A program made the translations under genes and the position numbers. A DNA stretch of 64,000 bases from Verrucomicrobiales bacterium (lineage in GTDB: Bacteria; Verrucomicrobiota; Verrucomicrobiia; Verrucomicrobiales; V1-33): the NCBI GenBank assembly GCA_028293125.1, contig JAQGPJ010000068.1, positions 1-64,000 on the forward strand. The letters are read 5' to 3'. A model generated the notes under the pieces. It did no database searches, was not told the origin of the DNA, and saw only the letters and a list, made by a program, of their open reading frames with translations. Shown one piece after another: positions 26,118 through 35,124 of the stretch. Numbering within the stretch: position 1 is the first letter of the stretch; every line of letters starts with the position of its first letter.

Positions 26118-26990
26118 ATGGCCACTGTCCTTTCCTGCACTGAAGGTTCTCAATACGCGCCCGGTATTTATGAGTTGACCGCCTGGGCGGCTTCCCGGCT
26201 TCAGGCCGGGGTGGAGGTGCTGCATGTGGTTGAGCCCTTTCCGGCTCTCACCCCCGCCTTGGATTTTGCCGGCGGCGCGGGCATCGCCATTACGCCGGTT
26301 TACACGCCGGAAACTGCGGAACTGGACCGGGAACTCATTGATTTGGCCAACGAGAAATCCGCAAAAATCCTCAATGAGGCCCGGACCGCCCTTCAGGCGG
26401 CCGGTGTGGCCAATCCCGTTCTCACCTCCGGCGACGGCTCGCTGGTGGATGTGCTGAAGCATTGGGAAAAGCCGGTTGAGGTGCTGGTGATCGGCAAGCG
26501 CGGGGACGAAACCGATACTGAGGAGGGCAACATCGGACACCATTTGCAGTCCCTCATCCGCTCCAGCCACTGGCCGGTGCTGGTCGCCACCCGCGGTTTC
26601 CATCCCATTCAGCGTTTCCTTTTCTCCTTTGATGGCGGTCCTCCGTCTCTGGCGGTGCTGGATTTTGTGATTTCCAGTCCACTGCTCAAGGGACTCGCCT
26701 GCACCTTGGTGATGGCCGGTGAGCCCAGTGCGGAAAACGCGGCGGCTTTGGAGAGCGCCCGCCAGCAGCTTCAGAATGCCGGCTTCACAGTGGAGACGCA
26801 TCTGCACGAGGGCGATCCCGAGGCCGTCAGCGCCTGGGAGGCCGCGGCTCATGACATCGACCTGCTCGTCATGGGGGCCTACAGCCACTCGCGCTTCCTC
26901 CAGTTCTTCACCGGCAGCACCACCACGGAGATGATCCGCCAGAGCCGGGTGCCCATTCTGCTGGTGAACAGCAAAAAGGAGCACTCCTGA
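26118..26990 (+). CDS. Tandem universal stress protein (UspA x2)
   Basis: A 290-residue cytosolic protein; the ATG at 26118 (MATVLSCTEGSQYAPGIYELTAWAA) is at the expected family start, and the 69 upstream residues in the track are noise. Two Usp domains are visible. The first runs to about residue 145 (VEVLVIGKRGDETDTEEGNIGHHLQSLIRSSHWPVLVATRG); the second starts at RFLFSFDGGPPSLAVLDFV and ends IDLLVMGAYSHSRFLQFFTGSTTTEMIRQSRVPILLVNS. The GAYSHSR...GSTT segment fits the G-2x-G-9x-G(S/T) ATP-binding signature. Usp proteins act in stress and energy signalling; the target here is unknown. Monocistronic. Confidence 0.88.
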   Translation: MATVLSCTEGSQYAPGIYELTAWAASRLQAGVEVLHVVEPFPALTPALDFAGGAGIAITPVYTPETAELDRELIDLANEKSAKILNEARTALQAAGVANPVLTSGDGSLVDVLKHWEKPVEVLVIGKRGDETDTEEGNIGHHLQSLIRSSHWPVLVATRGFHPIQRFLFSFDGGPPSLAVLDFVISSPLLKGLACTLVMAGEPSAENAAALESARQQLQNAGFTVETHLHEGDPEAVSAWEAAAHDIDLLVMGAYSHSRFLQFFTGSTTTEMIRQSRVPILLVNSKKEHS

Positions 26991-27196
26991 TCCAAAGGAC
27001 GGGGACCGTGCTCCAGGCCGGTGCCGGGCTTGGCGGGAGGACAGCTCTCCTGCGCGCCTTTGCGTGTTTTGGCGGAGGCCGCGGAAACAGGCACCGGCTC
27101 CTGGCTGAAAGTGAGGACGATTTACGGGAGAGGAGAGGGATTGTCCGCGCAGGCTTATTTCATTTTTAATTCCCCGCACCACGCTTATTTCAGGAT

Positions 27197-28690
27197 ATGG
27201 CTCCCTCCTGCGCGAATCCGGACATTATTCTCATCGGCGGCGGCGTCATGTCCGCCAATTTGGGCGCTTTGATCAAACGGCTGGATCCCCGGCTGCGGAT
27301 TCAGGTGTTCGAGAGGGGGGAGGCGATGGCGATGGAAAGCTCCAATGGCTGGAGCAACGCCGGCACCGGCCATGCGGGGCTTTGTGAACTGAGCTACACT
27401 CCCTCACGCGGAGCCGATGGAACCGTGAACGTGGACAAGGCGCTGGAGATCTTCGGACAATTTGAGGAGACGCTTCAGTTCTGGAGTTATGCCGCCGCCA
27501 GCGGCATGGCGGAGCAGCCGGCGGACTTCATCCGTCCGGTGCCGCATCTCAGCTTCGTCCACGGGCGGGAGCAGGTGGAGTTTCTGCGCTCAAGGTTTGC
27601 GGGGCTGTCCCGGCATCCCTTTTTCGAAACCATGGAGTTCACCACTGATCCGGACGTCATCGCCGGATGGGCCCCGCTGCTGATGGAGGGACAGGAAAAA
27701 ATGCCGGTGGCGGCCACCAAAGTGGACACCGGGACGGATGTGGACTTTGGAGTGCTCGCCCGGAGGCTGCTTGCGTGGCTGGGGGCTCAGGAGGGCTGCG
27801 CGGTGGCCTCCCGGCACCGGGTGGATGGTCTCAGGCGGTGCCACGGGGGCTGGGAGGTGGAGGTCACGGACTTGGCCGCAGGCACCTCCCGCACCTGCCG
27901 GGCGAAGTTTGTTTTTGTGGGGGCGGGCGGGGGCAGCCTGCCGCTGCTGCAGAAAGCGGGCATTCCGGAGGCGCGCGGTCTGGGAGGATTCCCCATCGGC
28001 GGCCAGTGGCTGGTGTGCCGGAAGCCGGAGATTGTCCGCCGCCATCAGGCCAAGGTGTATGGCCAGGCCTTGGACGCGGCGCCGACCATGGCGGTGCCGC
28101 ATCTTGACACGCGGGTGCTCAACGGGCAAAAGGCGCTTCTTTTTGGACCCTTTGCGGCATGGACGGGTAAATTCCTGCAACAGCAGGGCAGCTGGCTGGA
28201 CCTTCCGCTCTCAGTGCGTCCGGACAATCTGCTCACTCTGCTGCGCATCGGGTGGAGCAATCTTCCCCTTATCCACTATCTCATGAAGGAGGGCGCGCAG
28301 TCCATGGATTCCCGCCTGGCGATGCTGCGCCAATTTTATCCGGAAGCCCATGAGGAGGACTGGACCCTGGAAAGAGCCGGCATCCGCGTGCAGGCTATCA
28401 AAAAGACGGATGGCGAGGCCGGCATCGTCCATTATGGCACGGAACTGATCAAAAGCGCGGACCATAGCATCGCGGCTCTGCTGGGAGCCTCGCCCGGAGC
28501 CTCGGTATGCGTTCACATCGCTGTCGGGGTCATCCGCGCCTGCCTGCCGCATTTGCTGGACAGTGATGAGGGCCGGGAGCGGATGCGGGAGATGATCCCC
28601 GCACGCGGTGAGGAGCTGCGGCAGCCGGAGAATGCCGGAAAATTCCGGGAACTGCACCGGCATTGTCTGAAAACCCTGGGCCTGATCTGA
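27197..28690 (+). CDS. mqo: Malate:quinone oxidoreductase
   Basis: A 497-residue FAD enzyme, normal length for the family. The N-terminal dinucleotide-binding fold is DIILIGGGVMSANLGALIKRLDP followed by IQVFERGEAMAMESSNGWSNAGTGHAGLCELSYTP, the conserved Mqo signature. Other family blocks are FVFVGAGGGSLPLLQKAGIPEARGLGGFPIGGQWLVC, HLDTRVLNGQKALLFGPFA and SIAALLGASPGASVCVHI. Mqo oxidises malate to oxaloacetate at the membrane and passes electrons to quinone, supplementing or replacing NAD-dependent malate dehydrogenase. The ATG at 27197 has a GGAT just upstream. Monocistronic. Confidence 0.95.
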   Translation: MAPSCANPDIILIGGGVMSANLGALIKRLDPRLRIQVFERGEAMAMESSNGWSNAGTGHAGLCELSYTPSRGADGTVNVDKALEIFGQFEETLQFWSYAAASGMAEQPADFIRPVPHLSFVHGREQVEFLRSRFAGLSRHPFFETMEFTTDPDVIAGWAPLLMEGQEKMPVAATKVDTGTDVDFGVLARRLLAWLGAQEGCAVASRHRVDGLRRCHGGWEVEVTDLAAGTSRTCRAKFVFVGAGGGSLPLLQKAGIPEARGLGGFPIGGQWLVCRKPEIVRRHQAKVYGQALDAAPTMAVPHLDTRVLNGQKALLFGPFAAWTGKFLQQQGSWLDLPLSVRPDNLLTLLRIGWSNLPLIHYLMKEGAQSMDSRLAMLRQFYPEAHEEDWTLERAGIRVQAIKKTDGEAGIVHYGTELIKSADHSIAALLGASPGASVCVHIAVGVIRACLPHLLDSDEGRERMREMIPARGEELRQPENAGKFRELHRHCLKTLGLI

Positions 28691-28818
28691 GAAGGAAGGG
28701 AATCAGCCGCGATTCCATGCCCGCTCCCGCATGAGGCTGGGAAAAAGTGGAGGTCTCAAGCCGGGACGTTTGACTGCTCCGCTGGCCGGCGGCAGGAAAC
28801 CGGTCTGTATATTTTTCC

Positions 28819-29454
28819 ATGGCCATCAACGAAAACTGGAACATCCGCTCCCGCGCCCACGCCTGCGCCCATTCCGGCGTGCCTTTTGAGGACGGGCAGG
28901 TGCTGGTCACGGTCCTCCTGGAGGATGAAAAAACCGGCGAGCTGCTGCGGAAGGATTTTTCCAAGGCGTCGTGGAAGGAAGTCGAATCCACGCTCACCAC
29001 CCCCTTCTTCTTCTGGCGCACGGAATTCACCGTCAACAAATCCGAGGGCAATGCCCGGGCGGAGATCGCGGAGAAGGAGACGGCGGAAACCCTGCTGCGG
29101 CGGCTGGTGGCCGAGGACTCCATCACCACGGAGAACACCCGCTACATCCTGGCGGTGATGCTGGAGCGCAAAAAGCAGCTGAAGCAGACCGGCACCCGGG
29201 AAACCGCCGAGGCCACGGTGCTGGTGTACGAGCATTCCAAAAGCGGCGAGATTTACCTCATCCGGGATCCGGAGCTCAGGCTGGACCAGATCGAGGAGGT
29301 GCAGAAGGAGGTGTCCCGTCTTCTCAGCTCCAACAGCGCGCAGGCGGCCTCCGAAAATAATCCGGCGGGCGCTCCCGCCAATCCACCCGCTGAAACCCTT
29401 GCGCCGACTGACGCCGGAAGTCAGCCGGCGGCTCCGGATGGCGCAACAGCCTGA
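28819..29454 (+). CDS. Conserved hypothetical protein with Pro/Ala-rich tail
   Basis: A 211-residue cytosolic protein beginning MAINENWNIRSRAHACAHSGVPFEDGQVLVTVLLEDEKTGELLRKDFS. It has a compact N-terminal beta-rich part with WKEVESTLTTPFFFWRTEFTV, a helical middle (AEIAEKETAETLLRRLVAEDSITTENTRYILAVMLERKKQLKQTG, then EIYLIRDPELRLDQIEEVQKEVSRLLS) and a disordered tail (NNPAGAPANPPAETLAPT). I believe similar proteins occur in other verrucomicrobia, sometimes with a CxxC-like pair near the start (here HACAHSG), but I know no function. The 250 bp downstream, before the convergent kinase-like gene, holds only a weak 61-aa minus ORF. Confidence 0.65.
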   Translation: MAINENWNIRSRAHACAHSGVPFEDGQVLVTVLLEDEKTGELLRKDFSKASWKEVESTLTTPFFFWRTEFTVNKSEGNARAEIAEKETAETLLRRLVAEDSITTENTRYILAVMLERKKQLKQTGTRETAEATVLVYEHSKSGEIYLIRDPELRLDQIEEVQKEVSRLLSSNSAQAASENNPAGAPANPPAETLAPTDAGSQPAAPDGATA

Positions 29455-29705
29455 GGGGACGGCATGGACTTCACGAATCGCGGATGCCCCGGTAGCGCAA
29501 GGGATGGAAATTCAGCTTCTTCATCACCCATCGAGACATCCGGTGCTTGATGACCTTCCAGTTGGGTGAGCCTCCAGTTTCATAAACCAGCAGCCGTCAG
29601 CCGGAGAGCCTGCCCGCAGCTGTTCAATCCCGTTTTCAAATGAAGCCACCACCGCATCCGCCGTTTTGATGCATTCTCTATGCCGGCGCAAGCGGCCTCG
29701 GGAAA

Positions 29706-30659
29706 TCATGCCGGATCACTGTGCTTTAGGAAAGTATCCGGCATTTCCCGCCGAAGCGCCCGCTCCAGAAACTGATGGCCGTAGGCTGCGTAGTCGAAGT
29801 CTTCCGGCTTCTGAGTCTGTTCCGTCGAGGAAGCCGCATGCAGCGCGGCTTGGAGGAATCCCCATGCGGCCTCGCGGAGGTCGGACATGATCCGCATGGC
29901 ATCAATGCCCGGCTGCGTGGTGCGGGCTTTGTCAGGAGAGCCGAAACAGGCTTCCAGAAAACAGGCGCGGTCCGCTCCCTCCAGTTCAAGGTTGGAGATC
30001 AGATTGGCGAGGTCGAAGCGGACGTCGCCCATGCCGGCGTATTCCCAGTCGAGCAGCAGGAGACGCGTGCCGTCATGGAGAAGATTGCCCGCCAGCAGAT
30101 CATTGTGGCAGGGAACCAAGGGTTGATCCTGACGGAGAAAAAGCTCCAGCCGGGCGCGCTGCGGCGCGGTGTCCACAAAAGCGGCGGGGAAGGGATGGCC
30201 GCGCCGGACGGCGGATTCCTGATAGGAGGCGATCACCTCAAAGACATCAAACCTTCCCGGAATGGCGGGACCGTCATGCAGGGTGCGGAGAAGGGTGGCC
30301 AGATTGGCCAGCAATTCCGGATTGCCGGCAAGGGATGCCGGATCCAGCGGCGCGGCGTCGGCGAAACGCTTCAGGAAAATCCCCTGCGTTTCATCCCGAA
30401 ACAACGGCTCCACGCCGATGCCGAGCGCGAAGGCCTGCCGCAGACACACCCATTCGTGGGCCCGCCGGATGCCGAGAACGCTGGTTTCCGCGCCCGCCAT
30501 CCGCAGCACAAAGCGTTCGCCGTTTTCGCCGCTGATCCGAAAATTGCGGTTGGTCAGCCCGCCGGGCAGGGGTTGGATTTCCGGAGTGCCGCCAATCCAC
30601 GGTTTCAGAGCGGCGTGGAGAGAGCCGGTCAGGATTCCGGAAAGGGATGGATCGCTCAT
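29706..30659 (-). CDS. Choline/ethanolamine kinase-family phosphotransferase
   Basis: A 317-residue protein of the aminoglycoside-phosphotransferase/choline-kinase fold: glycine-rich N-lobe LPGGLTNRNFRISGENGERFVLRMAG, catalytic loop LVPCHNDLLAGNLLHDG, and metal-binding LLLLDWEYAGMGDVRFDLANL. The motif HNDLLAGNLL is typical of choline and ethanolamine kinases. It starts 71 bp after the stop of a dimethylglycine/sarcosine dehydrogenase on the same strand, so the pair is probably one transcript. Context points to a choline-derived or other trimethylammonium substrate, but no activity can be assigned from sequence alone. Confidence 0.8.
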   Translation of the reverse strand: MSDPSLSGILTGSLHAALKPWIGGTPEIQPLPGGLTNRNFRISGENGERFVLRMAGAETSVLGIRRAHEWVCLRQAFALGIGVEPLFRDETQGIFLKRFADAAPLDPASLAGNPELLANLATLLRTLHDGPAIPGRFDVFEVIASYQESAVRRGHPFPAAFVDTAPQRARLELFLRQDQPLVPCHNDLLAGNLLHDGTRLLLLDWEYAGMGDVRFDLANLISNLELEGADRACFLEACFGSPDKARTTQPGIDAMRIMSDLREAAWGFLQAALHAASSTEQTQKPEDFDYAAYGHQFLERALRREMPDTFLKHSDPA

Positions 30660-30730
30660 GACGACGTCGGTTCAGCAAAGTCCGGGCCGGTTGATGACAG
30701 GCCTTATCCAGTCTGTCCGGGATCAAAGAA

Positions 30731-33280
30731 TCAGCCGGCAATTTTCAAACGCTGGGGGTCCACAGGAGCCTCAAGCATGGCGCGGGCGGGCCAGGAGCGG
30801 CCATCCTGCAGGATGGTCCATGCGCCGGATTCAATCCATTCCCGATCCACCCCCAGCCCGGCTTCAAACTCCGCCGGCGGACGTTTCAGGTAAGCCATGG
30901 CAATAGGCCGGCCCAGCGTGGGCGAGAAAGCGCCGCTGGAGGTGTAGCCGGCCAGCACGCCGGCGCGGAAAACCGGCTCATTGCCCCACAGGGTGACAGA
31001 GGGATCGGAGCTGTCCATCACCAGCGACGCCACCCGCTTGCGGAGCGGGCGGCCCTTGAGTTCCAACAGGCGTTTTTTGCCCATGAAATCCTTGGCCCAG
31101 TCGAGGGCGAAAGTGAGGCCGGCCTCAAAGGGGTTCTCATCTACGGACAACTCATGTCCCCAGGCGCGGTAGGCTTTCTCCAGCCGCATGGCATTGATGG
31201 CGTAAGTCCCGGCGGGGCGGATGCCCTCCGGCGCTCCGGCGGCCGTCAGCACCTGCCACACCGCGGACATGGCGGTGGCGGGACCATGAAGCTCCCAGCC
31301 CAGCTCCCCCACATAGGTCACGCGCAGAGCCTGGATTTTGGCGGGAACACCCGCGATTTCCACTTCCTGGCTGTGGCCGAAGGGGAAGGCGGTGTTCGAC
31401 AGGTCAGCGTCCGTCACCCGGCTGAGCACGGTGCGGGACTGCGGCCCCATGAGGGAGACCACGCCAATCTCCTCCGTGACATCGCGCAGGTGGAAATCCG
31501 CCTCCGCCGGCACCTGGCGAAGAATCCAGTCGGCGTCATGCCGCACCTGCTGGGTGGCGGTGATCAGATAGAAATGTTCCGGCCCCGTGCGCACCACGGT
31601 GAGATCCGATTCATAGGTTCCGCGGTCATTCAGCAGGCCGGTGTAAACGATGCGGCCCTCCTCCACTCCGATGCGGTTGGCGCAGAGCCACTCCAGCTGC
31701 GCCAAGGCATCGCGGCCCGTGATCTCATATTTCGCAAAGGTGGACTGGTCGAAAAGGGCCACGCTTTCCCGGCACTGGCGGACCTCGGCGGCCACATGCG
31801 GAGCCCAGTTCTGTTTTTCGAAAGCATAGGCCAGTTCCGGCTCCACGCCCGGCGGCGCATACCACAGCGCCCGCTCCCATCCCGCCGTCTGGCCGTAACA
31901 GGCTCCGGCGGCGGCAGTGCAGCCGTGCAGCGGCGTGGTCCTGGCCTGGCGGGAGGTTTCCATCTCACGGTTCGGCCACGCCATCTGATAGTGCAGGCCC
32001 AGCACTTCGGCGGCGCGCGCCTGAAGATAGCCGCGGCCATTCTGCAGAGGCACAAAGCGGCGCACATCCACGCTCCACAGATCCATGGGCATTTCCCCCG
32101 TCTCCAGCCAGGGCACGGCGAACTTTCCCGCACCTCCGGCGCTGGCGATGCCCACGGAGTTGAAGCCGGCCAGCACAAAAAGCCCCTCCGTGCCGGCGGG
32201 CGGACCCATCAGGAAATTGTTGTCCGGCGTGAAGCTCTCCGGGCCGTTCACAAATTTCGGGAACTGCGCGGTCCGCAGCGCCGGAATGCGGTGCTTGCCG
32301 GCAGCCCACGGTTCGGCGAATTTCTCCCAGTCGTCCGGCAGCAGGCCAAACGCGAAGTCCGCCGGCACCGTGTCCCCGATCTGCCAGGGCTTGGATCGCC
32401 ACTGGAAGGCACCCAGCTTGATGGAACCGTCGTCCAGGGTGCGGAAATAAATCGCGGCATCGGGATCGCGGGCGCAGGGCAGATCCACCCGCGCGCCCTC
32501 GATCGGCTCGCTGAGCACGTAATGGTGCTCCACCGGATACATCGGCAGATCCACGCCGATGCCCAGGCCCAGCTGCCGGGTCCACATCCCGCCGGTGAGA
32601 ACCACCCGATCCGCCAGAATTTCGTGGCCGCCCTCCAGCCTGACGCCGGTGATGCGCAGGCGGCCATGCTTGGAGGGTCTGGTGAGCAGGGAGACCACAC
32701 GGGTTCCGTCCAGCAGGTCGGCCCCGTGAAGCAGGGCTCCCTTGGCCAGCGCGACGGTGCATTCCCCGGGAATTACGCGCCCGTCGCCGGGCAGGTAAAC
32801 CGCGCCCAGCACGTCCCCGGTCTGGATCAGCGGCCAAAGCTCCTGGGCTTCACGCGGGCTGACCAGATGCGCCTCCACCCCGAAAACCTCGGCCATGGCG
32901 GCAGTGCGGCGCAGCTGGGTCATGCGGGCGGGATTGGTGCCCAAAGTCAGGCCGGTGGTGCGCACCCAGCCGACATTGTGGCCGGTTTCCTTTTCCAATT
33001 CAGGGTAAAGCGCCGCCGAGTATTTGTTGATCTGGGTCATGCTGTTGCTGGCGCGCAGCTGACCCACCATGCCGGCGGCATGCCAGGTGGTGCCGCTGCT
33101 CAGGCGGCCCTGCTCCAGCAGCAGCACATCCCTCCAGCCGGCTTTGGCCAGGTGATAGGCCACGGAGCAGCCGGCAATGCCGCCGCCCACGATGATCACC
33201 CGGGCGGATTTCGGCGGAGCGGCCTGTGGCAGGGTGAAACCCGACCGGACCGGGGTGTTGGTGACGAACGTTCCTGGCAT
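30731..33280 (-). CDS. Dimethylglycine/sarcosine dehydrogenase-type FAD and folate oxidoreductase
   Basis: An 849-residue two-part enzyme when started at ATG 33280 (MPGTFVTNTPVRSGF). The N-terminal half is a DAO-type FAD domain: ARVIIVGGGIAGCSVAYHLAKAGWRDVLLLEQG, then SSGTTWHAAGMVGQLRASN, where the conserved Trp-His matches the covalent-FAD region of this family. The C-terminal half is a GcvT-like tetrahydrofolate domain (SLMGPQSRTVLSRVTDADLS, RVTYVGELGWELHGP, INAMRLEKAYRAWGHELSVDENPFEAGL, SSGAFSPTLGRPIAMAYL). Such enzymes demethylate dimethylglycine or sarcosine and transfer the one-carbon unit to folate. Length and order are standard. A choline-kinase-like gene follows, suggesting use of choline/betaine-derived methylamines. 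Confidence 0.88.
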   Translation of the reverse strand: MPGTFVTNTPVRSGFTLPQAAPPKSARVIIVGGGIAGCSVAYHLAKAGWRDVLLLEQGRLSSGTTWHAAGMVGQLRASNSMTQINKYSAALYPELEKETGHNVGWVRTTGLTLGTNPARMTQLRRTAAMAEVFGVEAHLVSPREAQELWPLIQTGDVLGAVYLPGDGRVIPGECTVALAKGALLHGADLLDGTRVVSLLTRPSKHGRLRITGVRLEGGHEILADRVVLTGGMWTRQLGLGIGVDLPMYPVEHHYVLSEPIEGARVDLPCARDPDAAIYFRTLDDGSIKLGAFQWRSKPWQIGDTVPADFAFGLLPDDWEKFAEPWAAGKHRIPALRTAQFPKFVNGPESFTPDNNFLMGPPAGTEGLFVLAGFNSVGIASAGGAGKFAVPWLETGEMPMDLWSVDVRRFVPLQNGRGYLQARAAEVLGLHYQMAWPNREMETSRQARTTPLHGCTAAAGACYGQTAGWERALWYAPPGVEPELAYAFEKQNWAPHVAAEVRQCRESVALFDQSTFAKYEITGRDALAQLEWLCANRIGVEEGRIVYTGLLNDRGTYESDLTVVRTGPEHFYLITATQQVRHDADWILRQVPAEADFHLRDVTEEIGVVSLMGPQSRTVLSRVTDADLSNTAFPFGHSQEVEIAGVPAKIQALRVTYVGELGWELHGPATAMSAVWQVLTAAGAPEGIRPAGTYAINAMRLEKAYRAWGHELSVDENPFEAGLTFALDWAKDFMGKKRLLELKGRPLRKRVASLVMDSSDPSVTLWGNEPVFRAGVLAGYTSSGAFSPTLGRPIAMAYLKRPPAEFEAGLGVDREWIESGAWTILQDGRSWPARAMLEAPVDPQRLKIAG

Positions 33281-33537
33281 GGCTGAAAAGGTGGGGCCGG
33301 ACCGCCTTTTCCTCCCTGACAGACACGGGTGAAGTCTTGCCGGGAAAGGGCTTGCCGGACCGTGCGCCACCTTTCACGCCGCCGGCTTTGCGGGCGATTT
33401 AAATTTTGGAGCAAATTCGCTATCCGCGGACAAAATCCTTCCCGGACTTATGATATCCCTTCGCTGCGGCCAGGAATTTTTCTCCATTCGCCGGCCATGG
33501 CCTCAGTCCCGTTCCGCCACTTGGCAGGCAGCCCTTT

Positions 33538-34329
33538 TCAGGGCACGCGGAAAACCTTGCCCGTATAGGGGCAGCGGACCTTGGTGCCGGCAGCCACATT
33601 GGCGACATCGATCAGGCCTTGTTCCGGGGCATAGGGGCTGTAAACGAACCCTTTGCGGCCGAAGGCCGGAGTGCCGAAGGGCAGAGCCTCAGCCGGTGCG
33701 GAAGGCTGCGTTTCGGTGGAGGGAGCCGGCGTTTCCTCTCCCGAGGCATCCGGCACTTCAATCCAGCCTTCAGGAGTGGCCGTGGATTTTTCAGGCGGTT
33801 TTTCCCCGTCGGGCTTGCCGGTGCGCTTGGCTGCGGGCGGCGTGTCGGATTCATCCGGGGTGGATGAGGGTTTTTTGCGGGTTTTGGGCTTATCGCCCTC
33901 GCTGCTGTCGTCATCGTCCGCCGCCGTGGTTTTCCGTTTGGGTTTGGCGGGTTTGGAATCCGTGCCCGTGGTCTTCGGTTTGGGCTTGTAGGAGGCCTCG
34001 GCAGTGGTAGCTTTCCGCGGTTTGGCGGCGGCCTGCGGTTTGGGTTTGGAAGAGGCGGTGCCGGTGGGTTTCGGTTTCGGTTTGACGGACTGGACCACGG
34101 TGGCACGGGGGGGAGACGCTTTAACCGGTTCCGCTTTTCCGGTCGTCACCATGTTTTTGGCCGCCTTCGCGGTGTTTTTAATGGCGGAGCCGACGTTGCT
34201 GACACCGCTTTTGATTTTGCCGCCGATGTTTTTGAGGGGATTCTCCGCCCGTGAAACCGCGGGCGCGGCCAGCAGGCAGACCGCCGTCAGGACAACGGCC
34301 CGCAGGAAAAGGACAGGGGAGATTTTCAT
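33538..34329 (-). CDS. Secreted Lys/Pro/Thr-rich protein with conserved C-terminal motif
   Basis: A 263-residue protein with signal peptide MKISPVLFLRAVVLTAVCLLAAPAVSRA. It opens with a short amphipathic segment (NPLKNIGGKIKSGVSNVGSAIKNTAKAAKNMVTTG). A low-complexity stretch of about 130 residues rich in Lys-Pro repeats (KPKPKPTG, KPKPQAAAKPRK, KPKPKTTG) and acidic patches (AADDDDSSEGD) follows. The last 50 residues look folded and conserved: GFVYSPYAPEQGLIDVANVAAGTKVRCPYTGKVFRVP. I infer an envelope protein whose basic repeat could bind anionic polymers while the C-terminal module folds; I cannot name a family. The 250 bp upstream hold no gene. Confidence 0.6.
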   Translation of the reverse strand: MKISPVLFLRAVVLTAVCLLAAPAVSRAENPLKNIGGKIKSGVSNVGSAIKNTAKAAKNMVTTGKAEPVKASPPRATVVQSVKPKPKPTGTASSKPKPQAAAKPRKATTAEASYKPKPKTTGTDSKPAKPKRKTTAADDDDSSEGDKPKTRKKPSSTPDESDTPPAAKRTGKPDGEKPPEKSTATPEGWIEVPDASGEETPAPSTETQPSAPAEALPFGTPAFGRKGFVYSPYAPEQGLIDVANVAAGTKVRCPYTGKVFRVP

Positions 34330-34637
34330 GGAAAGGAATACTGTCAGTCTCCATCATTCCATCCGCAAAAACACCCGCAGATTTTGGAAATTTACTGAAA
34401 CCTTCAAAAGAGTCTAATTTTTAACGATTTATTTAACTTGTGTCAATTGCTGAAAACCCTTCAACCTTGCATGGGATGAAATGGAGAGCTTCAAAATTTG
34501 GACGTTTGCACATTTGAAGCAATTCGGGCATTTCAATCCTTGGAGAATGGTCGGAAAGAATATTAAATAGGCGCAACGGGAGCTGGTGGGGGGCAATGAA
34601 GCGGCGCATAAAAAGTTAGGATCACCGGGAATGTTCT

Positions 34638-34662
34638 GAAATGCCCTTCAGAAGGGCATTTC
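34638..34662. repeat. 25-bp palindrome GAAATGCCCTTCAGAAGGGCATTTC
   Basis: A 12-1-12 perfect inverted repeat. As RNA it would form a stable stem with a very short loop, but no T-run follows on either strand, so a simple intrinsic terminator is unlikely. A dimeric repressor operator or a small structured element are alternatives. Confidence 0.7.
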
Positions 34663-34708
34663 ACCCTGTAAAATCCGATAATGACCTCCAATCAGACTTG
34701 CTGTGGAG

Positions 34709-34775
34709 GGCCAGGGAAAACCGGAATAAGTGCCGGAGGCCGAGCGGAGCAGGTTATGCCGGATTTTCCTTGGCC
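34709..34775. repeat. Imperfect long hairpin, GGCCAGGGAAAACCGG ... CCGGATTTTCCTTGGCC
   Basis: The arms at 34709-34724 and 34759-34775 are complementary apart from one bulge and a mismatch, enclosing about 34 bases that also contain GCCGGAGGCC. The element could be a structured RNA leader, a dispersed repeat, or remains of a mobile element; it is distinct from the palindrome 50 bp upstream. Confidence 0.45.
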
Positions 34776-35124
34776 CGGAGCGGCGGGTCTGATATTCAGA
34801 GCCTCCCGGAAGGCTTCAAGCACCCCCACCAATTCCCGCGGCACCATTAAATATATGCCAGCGCGAATTTAAGGTAAAAATAAACGCAGGTCATGGGTGT
34901 CGCGTCATTCCGTGATGGCACTTGGTCTGGAGCATGCCGTATCTCAAAGGGATAAGGATTTGAGGGGCAATTCCGTTCGATGGCCGTTGCAACAAGGTGA
35001 CACCGCAGACACAGGGCCGCTTTGTTTGGTTTTTGTAATCCATTTATGTCCAAAACGTTTCATATGATTGATTGAGGTTCATTTGACGGGGATATGGTGT
35101 GCCCTTCTCACCATCCTCTCACTG

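Larger units (their letters stand above)
34330..35124. other. Long AT-richer intergenic region with palindromes
   Basis: About 800 bp between divergent secreted-protein genes; noticeably richer in A/T than the neighbours. No ORF with a plausible protein is present (the 69- and 63-aa track ORFs overlap each other and the hairpins). It contains the perfect palindrome at 34638-34662 and the imperfect long hairpin at 34709-34775, listed separately, and an AT-rich tract before the choice-of-anchor gene that probably holds its promoter. Confidence 0.55.

Noticed and set aside
29480-29560. Possible tRNA-like sequence near GGATGCCCCGGTAGCGCAAGGGATGG
   Set aside because: No consistent acceptor stem, anticodon loop or T-loop (GGTTCRA) could be drawn.
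29524-29709. 61-aa minus-strand ORF after the 211-aa hypothetical gene
   Set aside because: It overlaps the kinase-like gene end, has no family match I recognise and no start-site support; possibly a remnant but not supportable.
33950-34120. Lys-Pro repeat tract as a tandem DNA repeat or CRISPR-like array
   Set aside because: The periodicity is degenerate and follows codons of a low-complexity secreted protein; there are no conserved repeats with unique spacers.
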